From Clostridium lentum (GTDB lineage: Bacteria; Bacillota; Clostridia; Clostridiales; Clostridiaceae): DNA of 64,000 nucleotides. Where the stretch lies: contig NZ_JACOOQ010000008.1 of the NCBI RefSeq assembly GCF_014287815.1, positions 1 to 64,000 on the forward strand. Reading direction: 5' to 3'. The first letter of the stretch is position 1. Each line of letters opens with the position of its first letter. The translations under genes and the position numbers were made by a program. Below, piece by piece: positions 1 to 9,475 of the stretch. The notes beneath the pieces are model-generated. The model saw only the letters and a list, made by a program, of their open reading frames with translations. It searched no databases and had not been told where the DNA came from.

Positions 1-71
1 TTATTTTCATATATTTTTAAGAACCCATGCCAGTGATCTTCTAGTATTATTTTTATTTTACCTTTTTTCAT
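1..71 (-). CDS. N-terminus of a transposase-like protein (partial, runs off the window)
   Basis: Reading leftwards from an ATG at 71, 23 codons remain open to the window edge. An AGAGG ribosome binding site lies just upstream. The peptide (MKKGKIKII, then LEDHWHGFLKIY) resembles the opening of the zinc-binding domain of IS91-like transposases, where a Trp-x-x-Phe block follows an acidic-His pair. The cysteines that would prove the zinc domain lie outside the window. It is read away from brnQ, in the same direction and beyond its terminator. This is a family guess from 23 residues. Confidence 0.4.
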   Translation of the reverse strand, partial: MKKGKIKIILEDHWHGFLKIYEN

Positions 72-179
72 ATGTAAAAACCTCTAATTTATAATTAATA
101 AATTTAACATATTTAAAGGCTGAATGCTAGATAACATATAACTTTCAGCCATCGAAAATTTTATACTTTCCTGTACTTT

Positions 180-226
180 AAAAAAGTGTTATAAAAGTAA
201 AGTTTATTACTTCTATAACACTTTTG
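180..226 (-). terminator. Rho-independent terminator after brnQ
   Basis: A long inverted repeat (AAAAGTGTTATA paired with TATAACACTTTT, short loop) is followed on the minus strand by a T-run. It sits directly downstream of the brnQ stop codon. Confidence 0.8.
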
Positions 227-241
227 TTTTAAATTATACTT

Positions 242-1573
242 TTATTCATTTACAATTTCTTCTGTTATTTGTGATTTTTCTTTTATAGCACTAATGATTA
301 ATCCAAGAACTATACCTAATATTGCTGGAACTAACCAACCTAAACCTTCAGTATAAAGAGGTAAATTACCAAATATTTTATCACCTAATTCTATACCAAA
401 ACCTTTTAATCCATAAATTACACTTACTACTCCTGTAAATAAAATCGTTAATGAATACACTATTCTGCTACCTTTTATAAATTTATCAACCATAGCTAAA
501 ACAATTAGCATAATAGCTATTGGATAAATCATATCTAAAACAGGAACTGAAATAGATAAAATCTTTGTTAATCCCATATTAGCAAGAATCATACTTGAAA
601 GAGCTAAAATTCTTACCCATCCTTTATAACTTATTTTATCAGATAAGCTTGCAAAATATTGACTACAAGAACTAATTAACCCTACACTTGTTGTTAAACA
701 TGCAAGAGTAAATATTACTGCTAGTAATACTGCACCTGGTTTACCAAATAAGTAAGTAGTAACATTTGTTAATGTAACTGCTCCATTTGCTGTTTCACCA
801 AATCTTCCTCCACTAGTTGCTCCTAAATGTGCAAGGGCTGCATAAATTAACACAAGTAAACCACCAGCAATAAATCCAGCTTTTATTGATGTTGATACTA
901 CAGCTTTTTCTTCTTTAACACCTTTTGTTTTAATAGCAAGTGCAATAACAATTCCAAAGTTTAATGCTGCTATAGTGTCCATTGTTAAGTATCCTTCTAA
1001 GAAACCTGTAACAAATGGTGAATTTACATATGCACCTGTTGCTTCACCATATGAACCTAATGGCTTAAAGAATGCTCCTATAACAATTACAAATATTAAA
1101 GTTAATAATGTTGGTGTTAATACTTTTCCCATACGATCAACTAACTTAGTTGGCGATAATGAAAGCCAATATGCCACTGAAAAGAATACTAAAGTAAATA
1201 ATAAACGAGCTATGGTTTCTGACATATGACTTGGTAAATATGGAGATACCACCATTTCAAATGGTAAACTTCCTGCTCTTGGAATTCCTAAGCAAGGTCC
1301 AATAGATAAATAAATAAGTACTGTAAATACAGACGCAAAAAGAGGATTTACTCTTCTAGCTAATTTTTCTAAACCTCCACTTTTAGCTACAGCAATAACC
1401 CCTAATATTGGAAATCCTACTGCTGTAATTAAAAATGCCCCTAATGCAATCCATACTTTATCTCCTGCTGATTGTCCTAAAAATGGTGGAAATATTAGAT
1501 TTCCTGCTCCAAAAAACAGTGAGAAGAGCATTAGTCCTAAAAATAATAGATCCTTTCTTGATAATTTTTTCAT
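242..1573 (-). CDS. brnQ: Branched-chain amino acid:cation symporter (LIVCS family carrier II)
   Basis: This 443-residue, highly hydrophobic protein fits the 12-helix LIVCS carriers that import leucine, isoleucine and valine with Na+ or H+ across the cytoplasmic membrane. The opening MKKLSRKDLLFLGLMLFSLF followed by FGAGNLIFPPFLGQ is the family's signature first helix, and the length is typical. A GGGGGA ribosome binding site precedes the ATG. The gene is monocistronic: its own T-box leader lies upstream and a terminator downstream. The leader carries an isoleucine specifier, so expression should rise when charged tRNA-Ile is scarce. The family call is firm; which branched-chain residue is preferred cannot be read from sequence. 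Confidence 0.93.
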   Translation of the reverse strand: MKKLSRKDLLFLGLMLFSLFFGAGNLIFPPFLGQSAGDKVWIALGAFLITAVGFPILGVIAVAKSGGLEKLARRVNPLFASVFTVLIYLSIGPCLGIPRAGSLPFEMVVSPYLPSHMSETIARLLFTLVFFSVAYWLSLSPTKLVDRMGKVLTPTLLTLIFVIVIGAFFKPLGSYGEATGAYVNSPFVTGFLEGYLTMDTIAALNFGIVIALAIKTKGVKEEKAVVSTSIKAGFIAGGLLVLIYAALAHLGATSGGRFGETANGAVTLTNVTTYLFGKPGAVLLAVIFTLACLTTSVGLISSCSQYFASLSDKISYKGWVRILALSSMILANMGLTKILSISVPVLDMIYPIAIMLIVLAMVDKFIKGSRIVYSLTILFTGVVSVIYGLKGFGIELGDKIFGNLPLYTEGLGWLVPAILGIVLGLIISAIKEKSQITEEIVNE

Positions 1574-1621
1574 ATTGTTTTCCCCCTATTAATATTACTT
1601 AATTATAGTTTTTCAATAAAT

Positions 1622-1905
1622 AAAAAAACCGCCCCTTGATTACTCAAGGGACGGATTACATCCGTGTTACCACCCTAATTCTATAAAAAATCAATTATAT
1701 ATTAATCTTTTATAGCACTCTGCTCGCATCTATCAATACGCTTATCCTGTAACGTGGAAAGACTACGTCAACACTTACTCATTTCTTTTCTGCGTTGCTT
1801 CTAGGAGATGATTTTCAGCTATATTTTGAACATCGGCTTTCAGCATACACCAACTCTCTGTAGGACATCCTATAACTTACTCTTTCTCTTTATCGAATTT
1901 CTATA
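1622..1905 (-). promoter_or_regulatory. T-box leader of brnQ with an Ile (AUC) specifier
   Basis: On the minus strand the leader contains the T-box core AGGGTGGTAACACGG (about 1662-1676). It is followed by a terminator hairpin, CCGTCCCTTGA paired with TCAAGGGGCGG and a T-run at 1622-1654. Upstream are Stem I elements: an AGTA-type GA motif near 1879, the AGAGAG/GCTGAAAGC apical motifs, and the specifier loop GAAA-ATC-A at 1810-1812. AUC reads isoleucine, which fits a branched-chain carrier. By family knowledge, uncharged tRNA-Ile stabilises the antiterminator and allows brnQ transcription. The specifier was aligned by comparison with the thrS T-box in this same window, which has the same GAAA-NNN-A context. 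Confidence 0.9.
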
Positions 1906-2036
1906 ATTTTTATTCATTATACCAATTATAAAAACTTATATCAATAATTATTTTTATAATTTTTTATTGAAAAATATTCCATAATTTATTCTAATAACTA
2001 CTAAAACAGCTAAATATGTTTGTCTACTTTAATAAA

Positions 2037-2786
2037 TTATCTATTATATTCATCATAGTATGTTAATACTTTTGGTACATAGTTTTGTGTTTCTAAAGGC
2101 ATTTTATAAAGATGTTCTGATGAAATTACACCTCTATTCATCATAGTTCCTGGTCCTGCATTATAAGCCATAAGTGCCATAGCTATATCTCCATTACAGT
2201 CATCTAAATAACCTTTAAGAATACTTACACCAGCTCTTATATTTTCATCTATATCATAACCATTAACTACACCTAATGATTCTAAGTTAAAATCCATAAC
2301 TTGCATAAGTCCAATTGCTCCTGCACCTGATGTTGCATTTGCATCAAAATTAGATTCTGCTTTTATTACTGCAAGTACTAATGCTGGGTCAACATCATAC
2401 ATTGATGCATATTTATTTACTGTATCATATATTTCTGATAAATCAGTATTTTCATAATAACTTGTATCAATACCACTTATATCATTACTACTTGTTATAC
2501 CTAAAGATGATAAATCGCTTAAATTATAAGTAAGACTTTTATTTCCATATAACGGTATATTATCTCCATTTCTAATTAAAGGAAGCGAATCAAGACTAAC
2601 AGATGAATTAGATATAATATCCTTAATTTCTTCTTCACTTACTTCTGATGATACATTATTATTCTGCATTTGTTCAAGCAATGCCTGAAATACTAATTCA
2701 TACTCCATGCCATCCCCCAATGACTCTTTCATTAACTGACTAGCTACCGTATATCCTATATATTGCTCTACAGATGATATATCCAT
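2037..2786 (-). CDS. Lytic transglycosylase (SLT domain) protein
   Basis: The C-terminal half (about residues 120-249) is a soluble-lytic-transglycosylase domain. The catalytic glutamate is at about E144 in IKAESNFDAN, followed by the family blocks GAGAIGLMQV and MAYNAGPG. Such enzymes cleave the MurNAc-GlcNAc bond of peptidoglycan with formation of 1,6-anhydro-MurNAc. The first 110 residues are a low-complexity acidic/serine region with no recognisable signal peptide, so the route to the wall is not evident. It lies 26 bp downstream of the triple-tyrosine repeat gene and probably forms an operon with it. A GGAG ribosome binding site precedes the ATG. Confidence 0.8.
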   Translation of the reverse strand: MDISSVEQYIGYTVASQLMKESLGDGMEYELVFQALLEQMQNNNVSSEVSEEEIKDIISNSSVSLDSLPLIRNGDNIPLYGNKSLTYNLSDLSSLGITSSNDISGIDTSYYENTDLSEIYDTVNKYASMYDVDPALVLAVIKAESNFDANATSGAGAIGLMQVMDFNLESLGVVNGYDIDENIRAGVSILKGYLDDCNGDIAMALMAYNAGPGTMMNRGVISSEHLYKMPLETQNYVPKVLTYYDEYNR

Positions 2787-2812
2787 AACTTCTTCTCCTT
2801 TGTATATGTTTA

Positions 2813-4810
2813 TTACTCTTCTACATTAAATTCCATTATATCGTAGTCTTCATAATTAACTTTCTTATAAAAACTCTTGCTTAAAACTAATATTTTATAT
2901 TTTCCACTAACAAATGGTATAAAGCTATAATATTTCTTTTTACTATACTCTTGCACCAAAATCCAGTTTCCTTTATTCATCATATAAAATTCATAGCAGA
3001 CATCTTTTCCCCCTTGAGATTCTGCTTCAAAGGTAATATCCCTGCCTACTTTTATTTCGTCAGAAGATGCAAAAACTTTAGTTCCATTCACTGGAATAAC
3101 TTCATGAACATATATGGAAAATAACTCCCTACTATCATACTCCTTAGATGACTTAGCATTCTTAGCAAATATATTAACATTGTATTTACCTTGGCATCTT
3201 GGCTTAAGCCTTAAAAGTTTGCTTTCAACATAACCTGTATCCTCAACTTCTTGTCCATTAATCGAAGTAACAAACCTTACTAATGAATTATTGGTATTTT
3301 CCATTATTACTTCTATATCTATAGTCTCATTAACAATATATATTTCCTTACTATTTGATAAAACATATTTTATTTCTGCTGGAATAAAGTCTTGTACTTT
3401 AATAACAGTAGATATGCTTGAATCATACTCTTTCGCTGAATAAAAATCCTTTGCCTTTACTTCTATTTCGTATTCACCACATTCATCAGGGATAAAGCTT
3501 AACCAGTTACCTTTATCATATTCAATACTTTCTCTTAGTTTGCCATCTTTAAAAATCCTAAATTGGTATAAAATTTTGCTACCTCCACAGGCTTTACATT
3601 TTATATTTACTGGATTATTCTTAAGTACATATTTTCCACCATCACATTTTAGATCTATTATCCTCACTGGTCTTTCACCTCTTGCATTGATGATATATGG
3701 AATTTTAGTTATATCTTCATAATCTCCCTTATAGGAAATATCTTTTACTTTCAAGGTTATTGTATATTCACCTTCTTCCTCTGGAGTCCATAAATAACTA
3801 TTACTTCTAATATATCCACTATCATCAGCTATTGGCCCATCTATGATATATCTATAAAGAACTTCTCTACCTCCAATAACTCTTACATTTAAATTAATTT
3901 GTATATTAGCCTTTTGTGGAGATGACATATCTGCCTCAAATCTTTTTATCTTTATAGGCTCATACTGTTTTACTTTGTATAAAATCACTGCCCTATCATC
4001 ATATTCTTTGTTAGAGAGCATATCACGTACATAACATAAAAGCTTATACTCACCACTTTTATTTTCCTTAAAAGCAACTGTTTTCTTAGAAGAAAATTCT
4101 TGTATGCATACTATTTTTCCATTTGGTAATATCTTTAAAAACTTATATAACAAAGGCCTTTTAGTATCATAATTAGCCTCCACTACAAATATAAGCTCTT
4201 CTCCCACTATCATATTAGGTGTAAGTGTTTTAAAGTCAGTTATTTCTACTTCTTCTATATCTTTTACCTCTAATTTTATAACAGTAAAATCATCAACATT
4301 ATTTACTGAATCTACTCTTTTACATTCAATCAATATTTCCTTTTGTCCTGCACTATTAGCTGTAAAACTAAATAAATTATCTGTACCATAATCTCTAAGA
4401 GGCTCCCAATCTACTTCTCCCTTAATCCAAAATCTATATAATAATAGTTCTTCATCAGATAGTACAGATATATTAATCTTATCTCCAATATGCAACTTAT
4501 TTTTTTCAAACTGAACATCCTTTATAAGCCTTACCTTATCATTGACTACTACGTTTATCCTCTCAGAATAAGGCTTACTAGAGTCTTTAGTTTCTCCTAA
4601 GACCATAATCATATATCTTCCAACATTCTTAGGAGTCCATGTACATTTTTGTTTTGCTGAATAATCCTGAATAGAGTTCCATACTCCATCATATCCTTCT
4701 ATGAATTTATAATTTATTATATCTTTTAATTCAGATGAAACTGATATTTCAACTTCTTCATTTATAGATAAATCATTTTTTTTATTTAATTCTATTAACA
4801 TATCCCCCAT
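2813..4810 (-). CDS. Tandem triple-tyrosine (Y_Y_Y-like) repeat protein
   Basis: About seven copies of a roughly 95-residue beta-rich unit fill the whole protein. Each unit has a core YKF/YRF..., then W or S residues followed by SFIP or TWTP, G-Y or G-K-Y, then D-S-K-x-Y-D. This pattern matches the triple-tyrosine repeats of clostridial cell-surface proteins, usually taken as ligand-binding beta sandwiches. No signal peptide, transmembrane segment or sortase motif is visible. I place the start at the second ATG (4810) because GAGG lies 9 nt before it, whereas the first ATG (4816) is only 3 nt away. It is the first gene of a probable operon with the downstream lytic transglycosylase, so a role in wall remodelling or recognition is plausible but unproven. 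Confidence 0.65.
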   Translation of the reverse strand: MGDMLIELNKKNDLSINEEVEISVSSELKDIINYKFIEGYDGVWNSIQDYSAKQKCTWTPKNVGRYMIMVLGETKDSSKPYSERINVVVNDKVRLIKDVQFEKNKLHIGDKINISVLSDEELLLYRFWIKGEVDWEPLRDYGTDNLFSFTANSAGQKEILIECKRVDSVNNVDDFTVIKLEVKDIEEVEITDFKTLTPNMIVGEELIFVVEANYDTKRPLLYKFLKILPNGKIVCIQEFSSKKTVAFKENKSGEYKLLCYVRDMLSNKEYDDRAVILYKVKQYEPIKIKRFEADMSSPQKANIQINLNVRVIGGREVLYRYIIDGPIADDSGYIRSNSYLWTPEEEGEYTITLKVKDISYKGDYEDITKIPYIINARGERPVRIIDLKCDGGKYVLKNNPVNIKCKACGGSKILYQFRIFKDGKLRESIEYDKGNWLSFIPDECGEYEIEVKAKDFYSAKEYDSSISTVIKVQDFIPAEIKYVLSNSKEIYIVNETIDIEVIMENTNNSLVRFVTSINGQEVEDTGYVESKLLRLKPRCQGKYNVNIFAKNAKSSKEYDSRELFSIYVHEVIPVNGTKVFASSDEIKVGRDITFEAESQGGKDVCYEFYMMNKGNWILVQEYSKKKYYSFIPFVSGKYKILVLSKSFYKKVNYEDYDIMEFNVEE

Positions 4811-4914
4811 ATACATGCACCTCTCTCTAACAAGTCCCTCTTTTACATATTTTCCCTAATGTAATTATACAGCAATTTTTTTTAATTTTACAGTTGAAAT
4901 TTGTCTATAAACTG

Positions 4915-4957
4915 TAAAAAAAGAATAAACCATACATTATTATCTATAGTTTATTCT
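4915..4957 (-). terminator. Distal terminator after pgi
   Basis: Minus strand: AGAATAAAC...GTTTATTCT hairpin followed by a run of seven T. It lies between pgi and the triple-tyrosine gene. Confidence 0.75.
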
Positions 4958-4979
4958 AAGTTCCATCTATATTAATTAA

Positions 4980-5010
4980 AATAATGGAGATACCTAAACA
5001 GGCATCTCCA
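4980..5010 (-). terminator. Proximal terminator hairpin after pgi
   Basis: GGAGATGCC paired with GGTATCTCC around a six-base loop, followed on the minus strand by ATTATTTTAATT. It lies about 20 bp after the pgi stop codon and in tandem with the second hairpin at 4915-4957. Confidence 0.6.
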
Positions 5011-5028
5011 TCTACAATTATTGTCATA

Positions 5029-6381
5029 TTATTTTAATCTTGATTCTAATTCAGCTTTTAATTCTTCATAGCCTGGTTTACCAAGTAAAGCAAACATATT
5101 TTTCTTATATGCTTCAACACCTGGTTGGTCAAATGGATTAACACCTAATAAGTATCCGCTTATTGCACATGCTTTTTCAAAGAAGTAAACCATTTGTCCA
5201 AAGTAGTAAGCGCTTAATTCTGGAATATTTAATACCATATTTGGAACTCCACCATCATTATGAGCTAATAAAGTTCCTTTAAATGCTTGCTTATTAACAA
5301 AGTCTATTGTCTTTCCGGCTAAGAAGTTTAATCCATCTGTATCAACTTCTGCTTCTTCTAGAACAATTTCTTTAAGTGGATTTTCAACATTTAATACTGT
5401 TTCGAACATTATTCTTGATCCATCTTGAATGAATTGTCCCATAGAATGTAAATCAGTTGAGAAATCTACTGCTGCTGGGAAAATACCTTTTTGATCCTTT
5501 CCTTCTGATTCTCCATATAATTGCTTCCACCATTCATTGAAGTAATGTAAAGCTGGTTCATAGTTAACTAATACTTCTATATTTTTACCTTTATTATATA
5601 AAGCATTTCTCATAGCTGCATATTGATAACATTCATTTTCCTTAATTGAAGGATTTGAATACTTTTCTCTTGCATCTGCTGCACCTTGCATCATATCATC
5701 TATGTTAATTCCAGCTGCTGCAATTGGTAATAATCCTACTGCAGTTAATACTGAAAATCTTCCACCTACGTCATCTGGAATAACGAAAGTTTCATATCCC
5801 ATTGTATCTGCTAAATTCTTTAATGCTCCTCTTGCTTTATCAGTAGTAGCATATATTCTAGATTTAGCACCTTCAACACCATATTTCTTTTCCATATAGT
5901 CTTTAAATATTCTAAACGCTATAGCTGGTTCAGTAGTTGTTCCTGATTTTGAAATAACGTTAACAGATATATCTTTTCCTTCAATTACTTCTAAAAGATC
6001 AGCTACATATGTTGAACTTATGTTATTTCCAACAAAGAATACTTGTGGAGTGTTTCTCTTACTGTTATCTAAAACATTATAGAAATGATTTTTAAGCATT
6101 TCAATTGCTGCTCTAGCACCTAAGTATGATCCTCCAATACCTATTACTACAAGTACATCTGAATCACTCTTAATTTTTTCTGCTGCTTTTTTAATTCTAT
6201 CAAATTCAGCCTTATCATAATTAACAGGTAAATCTAACCATCCTAAAAAATCATTTCCTGCTCCAGTTCCTTCATGAACTGTTTCATGTGCGCATTTCAC
6301 CATAGCTTCCATCTTTTCTATTTCAGAAAAGTCTGCATATGGCATTACTTTTGACAAATCTAAACTTAAACCTTTATTCAT
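5029..6381 (-). CDS. pgi: Glucose-6-phosphate isomerase
   Basis: This 450-residue cytoplasmic enzyme interconverts glucose 6-phosphate and fructose 6-phosphate at the head of glycolysis. Its length matches the compact Firmicute form (about 450 residues). Visible family motifs are [31 protein letters not shown] (phosphate-binding SKSGTT) and [14 protein letters not shown]. The C-terminal part has the [13 protein letters not shown] signature with the catalytic-region lysine/histidine context. A GGAGG ribosome binding site precedes the ATG, and tandem terminators follow the stop. It appears monocistronic. The identification is secure. Confidence 0.97.
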   Translation of the reverse strand: MNKGLSLDLSKVMPYADFSEIEKMEAMVKCAHETVHEGTGAGNDFLGWLDLPVNYDKAEFDRIKKAAEKIKSDSDVLVVIGIGGSYLGARAAIEMLKNHFYNVLDNSKRNTPQVFFVGNNISSTYVADLLEVIEGKDISVNVISKSGTTTEPAIAFRIFKDYMEKKYGVEGAKSRIYATTDKARGALKNLADTMGYETFVIPDDVGGRFSVLTAVGLLPIAAAGINIDDMMQGAADAREKYSNPSIKENECYQYAAMRNALYNKGKNIEVLVNYEPALHYFNEWWKQLYGESEGKDQKGIFPAAVDFSTDLHSMGQFIQDGSRIMFETVLNVENPLKEIVLEEAEVDTDGLNFLAGKTIDFVNKQAFKGTLLAHNDGGVPNMVLNIPELSAYYFGQMVYFFEKACAISGYLLGVNPFDQPGVEAYKKNMFALLGKPGYEELKAELESRLK

Positions 6382-6478
6382 CTATTTACCTCCATTGAAT
6401 CGTGAAATCATTAACATAGTTAATTATAACACATTTTATCTATTTGTATAAATTTTTAACAATAAAATCTTTATATCT

Positions 6479-7279
6479 TTAACTTAGCTCTTGAATTTTT
6501 GCATCTAATTCTTCTATATATTGCTCAAAAGTTAAATTCCTATCCATAATTTCTTTTGCCACTTCACTATTTCCTATATATCTATAATGCCATGGCTCAT
6601 ATAAAAAACCTGTTATATTCTCTTTTCCTTTCATATATCTAAGGATAAAGCCATATTTATAACAATTTTCCTTAAGCCATGCATAAGCTTCTGTAGAATC
6701 AAAATTATCATCCATATCTTGATAATCTTCACTTAATATATCTAAAGCTAATCCTGTCTGATGTTCACTTTGCCCTGGTTTTGCTGTATACCTATCTGCT
6801 TCTTCTTGTCCTTCATTTACAACTCTTGAATTATAAAGGCTCTCTTGTACCTCATAAGATCTATATCCTGAAGCTCCAAGTAAAGTTATGCCATCTTCCT
6901 TTGCTGCTTCAAACATTGCTTTTGCAGCTTCAGCTGTTGATTTTGCTAAATATCTTGTTTCAATATAACTTACAAAGTCTATTTCACTTAAGACAAGTTC
7001 ATCTGGTACATAATCTGAACTTAAAGTATTATTTCTATTTACTAACATCATTAAGGAATTATTTTTTATGTTCAGTAATTTTTCTAATTCTTCATTATTA
7101 TCTGATGCTTTTTCAGTCTCTCCTTCAGTTACTATATTGCTTTCATCTTCTAAGTGTATGTTATTATCTACCTCTGAAGTAAATATTTTATCTCTGCCTA
7201 ATATAAGTGCTCCTGATATTACTATAACAATCAATAATGCAAATATAACTCCATCTTTTTTTTTCTTTTTAAAGTCCAT
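6479..7279 (-). CDS. D-alanyl-D-alanine carboxypeptidase, VanY/LAS family, membrane anchored
   Basis: Residues about 9-28 form a single N-terminal membrane anchor, followed by an acidic spacer and a VanY (M15B) peptidase domain. The zinc-site motifs are visible: SGYRSYEVQESLY, then SEHQTGLALDI (His and Asp ligands), then EPWHYRYIG (catalytic Glu and His ligand). The enzyme should trim the terminal D-Ala of peptidoglycan stem peptides outside the membrane. The start is set at the ATG at 7279 because the more upstream TTG codon lies inside the AAAAGGGG ribosome binding site. Nothing nearby suggests vancomycin resistance genes, so a housekeeping wall-trimming role is more likely than VanY resistance. 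Confidence 0.85.
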   Translation of the reverse strand: MDFKKKKKDGVIFALLIVIVISGALILGRDKIFTSEVDNNIHLEDESNIVTEGETEKASDNNEELEKLLNIKNNSLMMLVNRNNTLSSDYVPDELVLSEIDFVSYIETRYLAKSTAEAAKAMFEAAKEDGITLLGASGYRSYEVQESLYNSRVVNEGQEEADRYTAKPGQSEHQTGLALDILSEDYQDMDDNFDSTEAYAWLKENCYKYGFILRYMKGKENITGFLYEPWHYRYIGNSEVAKEIMDRNLTFEQYIEELDAKIQELS

Positions 7280-7455
7280 TTTTTTCCCCTTTTCCAACTT
7301 ATCCTATTTGATTTTATCATAACTTTTTAAATATAAAAAATTCTTTAAACTTATTTCACATATTTATTTTATACTAATTTGTAATTTTTCTTCAATCTAT
7401 TTTTAAATAATGTCTATATATATCATAAAATATTCCTTAAATTTTATAAAAATAT

Positions 7456-7513
7456 AGAAAAGGAACTATCGCTAACAGATTTTTTATCCGCTATTGTGAC
7501 AGTTCCTTTTTAT
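7456..7513 (-). terminator. Terminator after uppP
   Basis: AAAAGGAACT pairs with AGTTCCTTTT around a longer loop that itself contains a partial stem (TCGCTA...TAGCG-type). T-runs flank both sides, so it could act in both directions; uppP ends just upstream on the minus strand. Confidence 0.7.
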
Positions 7514-7560
7514 TAACTAATATCGAAAGTTATTTCCATATATACACTTTTAAATATATA

Positions 7561-8397
7561 TTAAAAAATAAATGTCTTTCCTAAAAAATATAATATAACT
7601 ATTATTCCTAAGATTATTCTATACCATCCAAAAACAGTAAAATCATGCTTTTTAACATAATCTGTTAGGAATTTAATTGATATCATAGATACTATAAAAG
7701 CTACGATCATACCAATTAATAATACTGATATTTCAGTTCCTGTAAATGTAAGTCCAAATTTTAATATTTTTAGTAAACTTGCCCCAAACATTACTGGTAT
7801 CGCTAAGAAAAAAGTAAATTCTGTAGCTAACCCTCTTGAAACTCCAAATATTATTGCACCAACTATAGTTGCACCTGAACGAGATGTTCCTGGAAAAATT
7901 GCTGCAATAAGTTGAAATAATCCAATAATAACTGCATCCTTATATGTAATATCAGAAAGCTTTGTTTTCATAAACACTCTTCCTTTATTTTTCTTTTCAA
8001 CTATAATAAATGCAATACCAACAATAATTAATGCTAATGCAACAGTTTGATAATTATAAAATAGTTCGTCAATCTTATCATCAAATAATATTCCTACTAT
8101 TGCTGCTGGAATACATGCAACTACAATTTTAAACCACATTTGAAAAGTATCTTTTTTTACTAAGAATTTTTCACTTGTTGAAAATGGAAACAACTTTTTC
8201 CAATAAAGTACTACAACAGCCATTACAGCTCCTAATTGAATTACTACAAAGAACATTTCTTTAAATGCAGGTGACACATTAAGTTTGATAAATTCATCAA
8301 CTAAAATCATATGTCCTGTACTACTTACTGGTAGCCATTCTGTAATTCCTTCAACAATACCTAGTATTATTGCCTTAAAAATTAATATAATGTCCAT
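7561..8397 (-). CDS. uppP: Undecaprenyl-diphosphatase (BacA/UppP)
   Basis: This 278-residue integral membrane protein has the diagnostic motif GITEWLPVSSTGHM near the N-terminus. The second motif, PGTSRSG, is near the middle. Together these hold the catalytic Glu, Ser, His and Arg residues. It dephosphorylates undecaprenyl pyrophosphate to the monophosphate, recycling the lipid carrier for peptidoglycan and other wall polymers, and confers some bacitracin tolerance. About eight hydrophobic segments are visible and the length is normal. GGAGTT precedes the ATG. It is monocistronic with its own terminator. Its neighbour vanY also acts on the wall, but no shared transcript is evident. Confidence 0.96.
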   Translation of the reverse strand: MDIILIFKAIILGIVEGITEWLPVSSTGHMILVDEFIKLNVSPAFKEMFFVVIQLGAVMAVVVLYWKKLFPFSTSEKFLVKKDTFQMWFKIVVACIPAAIVGILFDDKIDELFYNYQTVALALIIVGIAFIIVEKKNKGRVFMKTKLSDITYKDAVIIGLFQLIAAIFPGTSRSGATIVGAIIFGVSRGLATEFTFFLAIPVMFGASLLKILKFGLTFTGTEISVLLIGMIVAFIVSMISIKFLTDYVKKHDFTVFGWYRIILGIIVILYFLGKTFIF

Positions 8398-8637
8398 AGT
8401 TAACTCCTTATTTCTTTTTTTATTGATTTAACTTTAATATTTTATCATAAAAAACATTACATAAGTTATATTATTTATTACATTTATCTTAATTCCTGTA
8501 AAACTTATCTTTTATTTCACAAAAAAAATTATCATAATCATCTTACATCTTTTTTCAGATTATAGCATTTAGAGTCTAGTCCAAGTCAACAACAAATGAT
8601 TTTTTGTTTCTTTATAGCTTTAAAATCCTCGTACTTC

Positions 8638-8666
8638 TTGAAAAAAATTAATGATAATTGTAGAAT
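8638..8666 (+). promoter_or_regulatory. Sigma-A-type promoter for the ECF S-component gene
   Basis: TTGAAA at 8638-8643 and TAGAAT at 8661-8666 are separated by 17 bp. The predicted transcript starts about 65 nt before the ATG at 8738. No riboswitch that I recognise fits in this short leader. Confidence 0.65.
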
Positions 8667-8737
8667 AAAAACTGATTTACAAAAAATATGCGCTATACTC
8701 CACTTTATAGGAGACAGCAGCAGGAGGTAATTTAAAT

Positions 8738-9352
8738 ATGAAAACATTAAATTTTGACGTGCGTCGTATGTGCCAATTGGCCTTATTGATTGCACTAGAA
8801 CTACTTATGGGCTATACTCCACTTGGTTATCTGCAATTAGGATTTATTGCAGCCTCTCTTCTTTCCATTCCAGTAGCAGTAGGAGCTATTGTTTTAGGAC
8901 CAATTGAAGGACTAATACTTAGTTTAGTCTTTGGTCTTATAAGTTTTGCTAAAGGATTTTCCAGCACTGGCTTGATGACACAAGCTATGTTCTCAGCCAG
9001 TATTATTGGTAGCTTTATTGTTACTGTAGGTGGACGTATTTTAATGGGATTATCCACTGGAGCTATTGTCTTAGGTCTAAAAAAACTTCTACCAAAACAT
9101 GATAATTTTCGTTGTTTAATTGGTAGCATATCAGCTCCTTTGCTAAACACATTTTTTTACATGAGCTTATTAATGCTAATTTTTTATAATACTGACTATA
9201 TACAAGGATTAAGTCAAGCTACTGGTTTAACTAATCCATTTTTATTAATATTATCTATGGTTGGTGTACAAGCTTTGATAGAAACTGCTATTTGTTCTGT
9301 AATTTCTTTTACTGTAAGTAAAACACTATTACTTTATTTTAAAAAAAATTAA
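8738..9352 (+). CDS. ECF transporter S component, substrate unassigned
   Basis: This 204-residue protein has about six hydrophobic helices and the typical S-component layout: a short basic N-terminus (RRMCQLALLIALE), then a long stretch of helices with GAIVLGPIEGLILSLVFGLIS. S components capture a vitamin or cofactor and dock on a shared EcfA-EcfA'-EcfT energising module, which is not in this window. It most resembles the clostridial group often labelled pantothenate-type (PanT), but I cannot confirm the ligand. The start has a strong AGGAGG site. It is one of few plus-strand genes here and is transcribed from its own promoter at 8638-8666. A 14-nt string, GCTATACTCCACTT, occurs both in its leader and early in its coding region. 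Confidence 0.75.
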   Translation: MKTLNFDVRRMCQLALLIALELLMGYTPLGYLQLGFIAASLLSIPVAVGAIVLGPIEGLILSLVFGLISFAKGFSSTGLMTQAMFSASIIGSFIVTVGGRILMGLSTGAIVLGLKKLLPKHDNFRCLIGSISAPLLNTFFYMSLLMLIFYNTDYIQGLSQATGLTNPFLLILSMVGVQALIETAICSVISFTVSKTLLLYFKKN

Positions 9353-9384
9353 GCAATTTCTTTTAAAGAATAAAATCAACCTTT

Positions 9385-9418
9385 ATAAAAAAGCAGTTTT
9401 GATATTTCAGTGAACTGC
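9385..9418 (-). terminator. Second terminator after guaA
   Basis: On the minus strand GCAGTT pairs with AACTGC and is followed by TTTTTT. It lies beyond a longer hairpin at 9428-9470. Confidence 0.6.
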
Positions 9419-9427
9419 CTCTAAAGG

Positions 9428-9470
9428 AAAAGCTGTAAAACCCTTGTAAACAAAGGCTTTACAGCTCAGT
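9428..9470 (-). terminator. First hairpin after guaA
   Basis: GAGCTGTAAA pairs with TTTACAGCTTTT, with inner GCC/TTTG and CAAGGG pairing. It begins about 6 bp after the guaA stop codon on the minus strand. The T-run is short, so it may work together with the hairpin at 9385-9418. Confidence 0.6.
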
Positions 9471-9475
9471 TTCAA

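Noticed and set aside
8586..8795. A 69-residue minus-strand frame across the ECF gene leader
   Set aside because: No ribosome binding site, and it overlaps a clear plus-strand promoter and start region.
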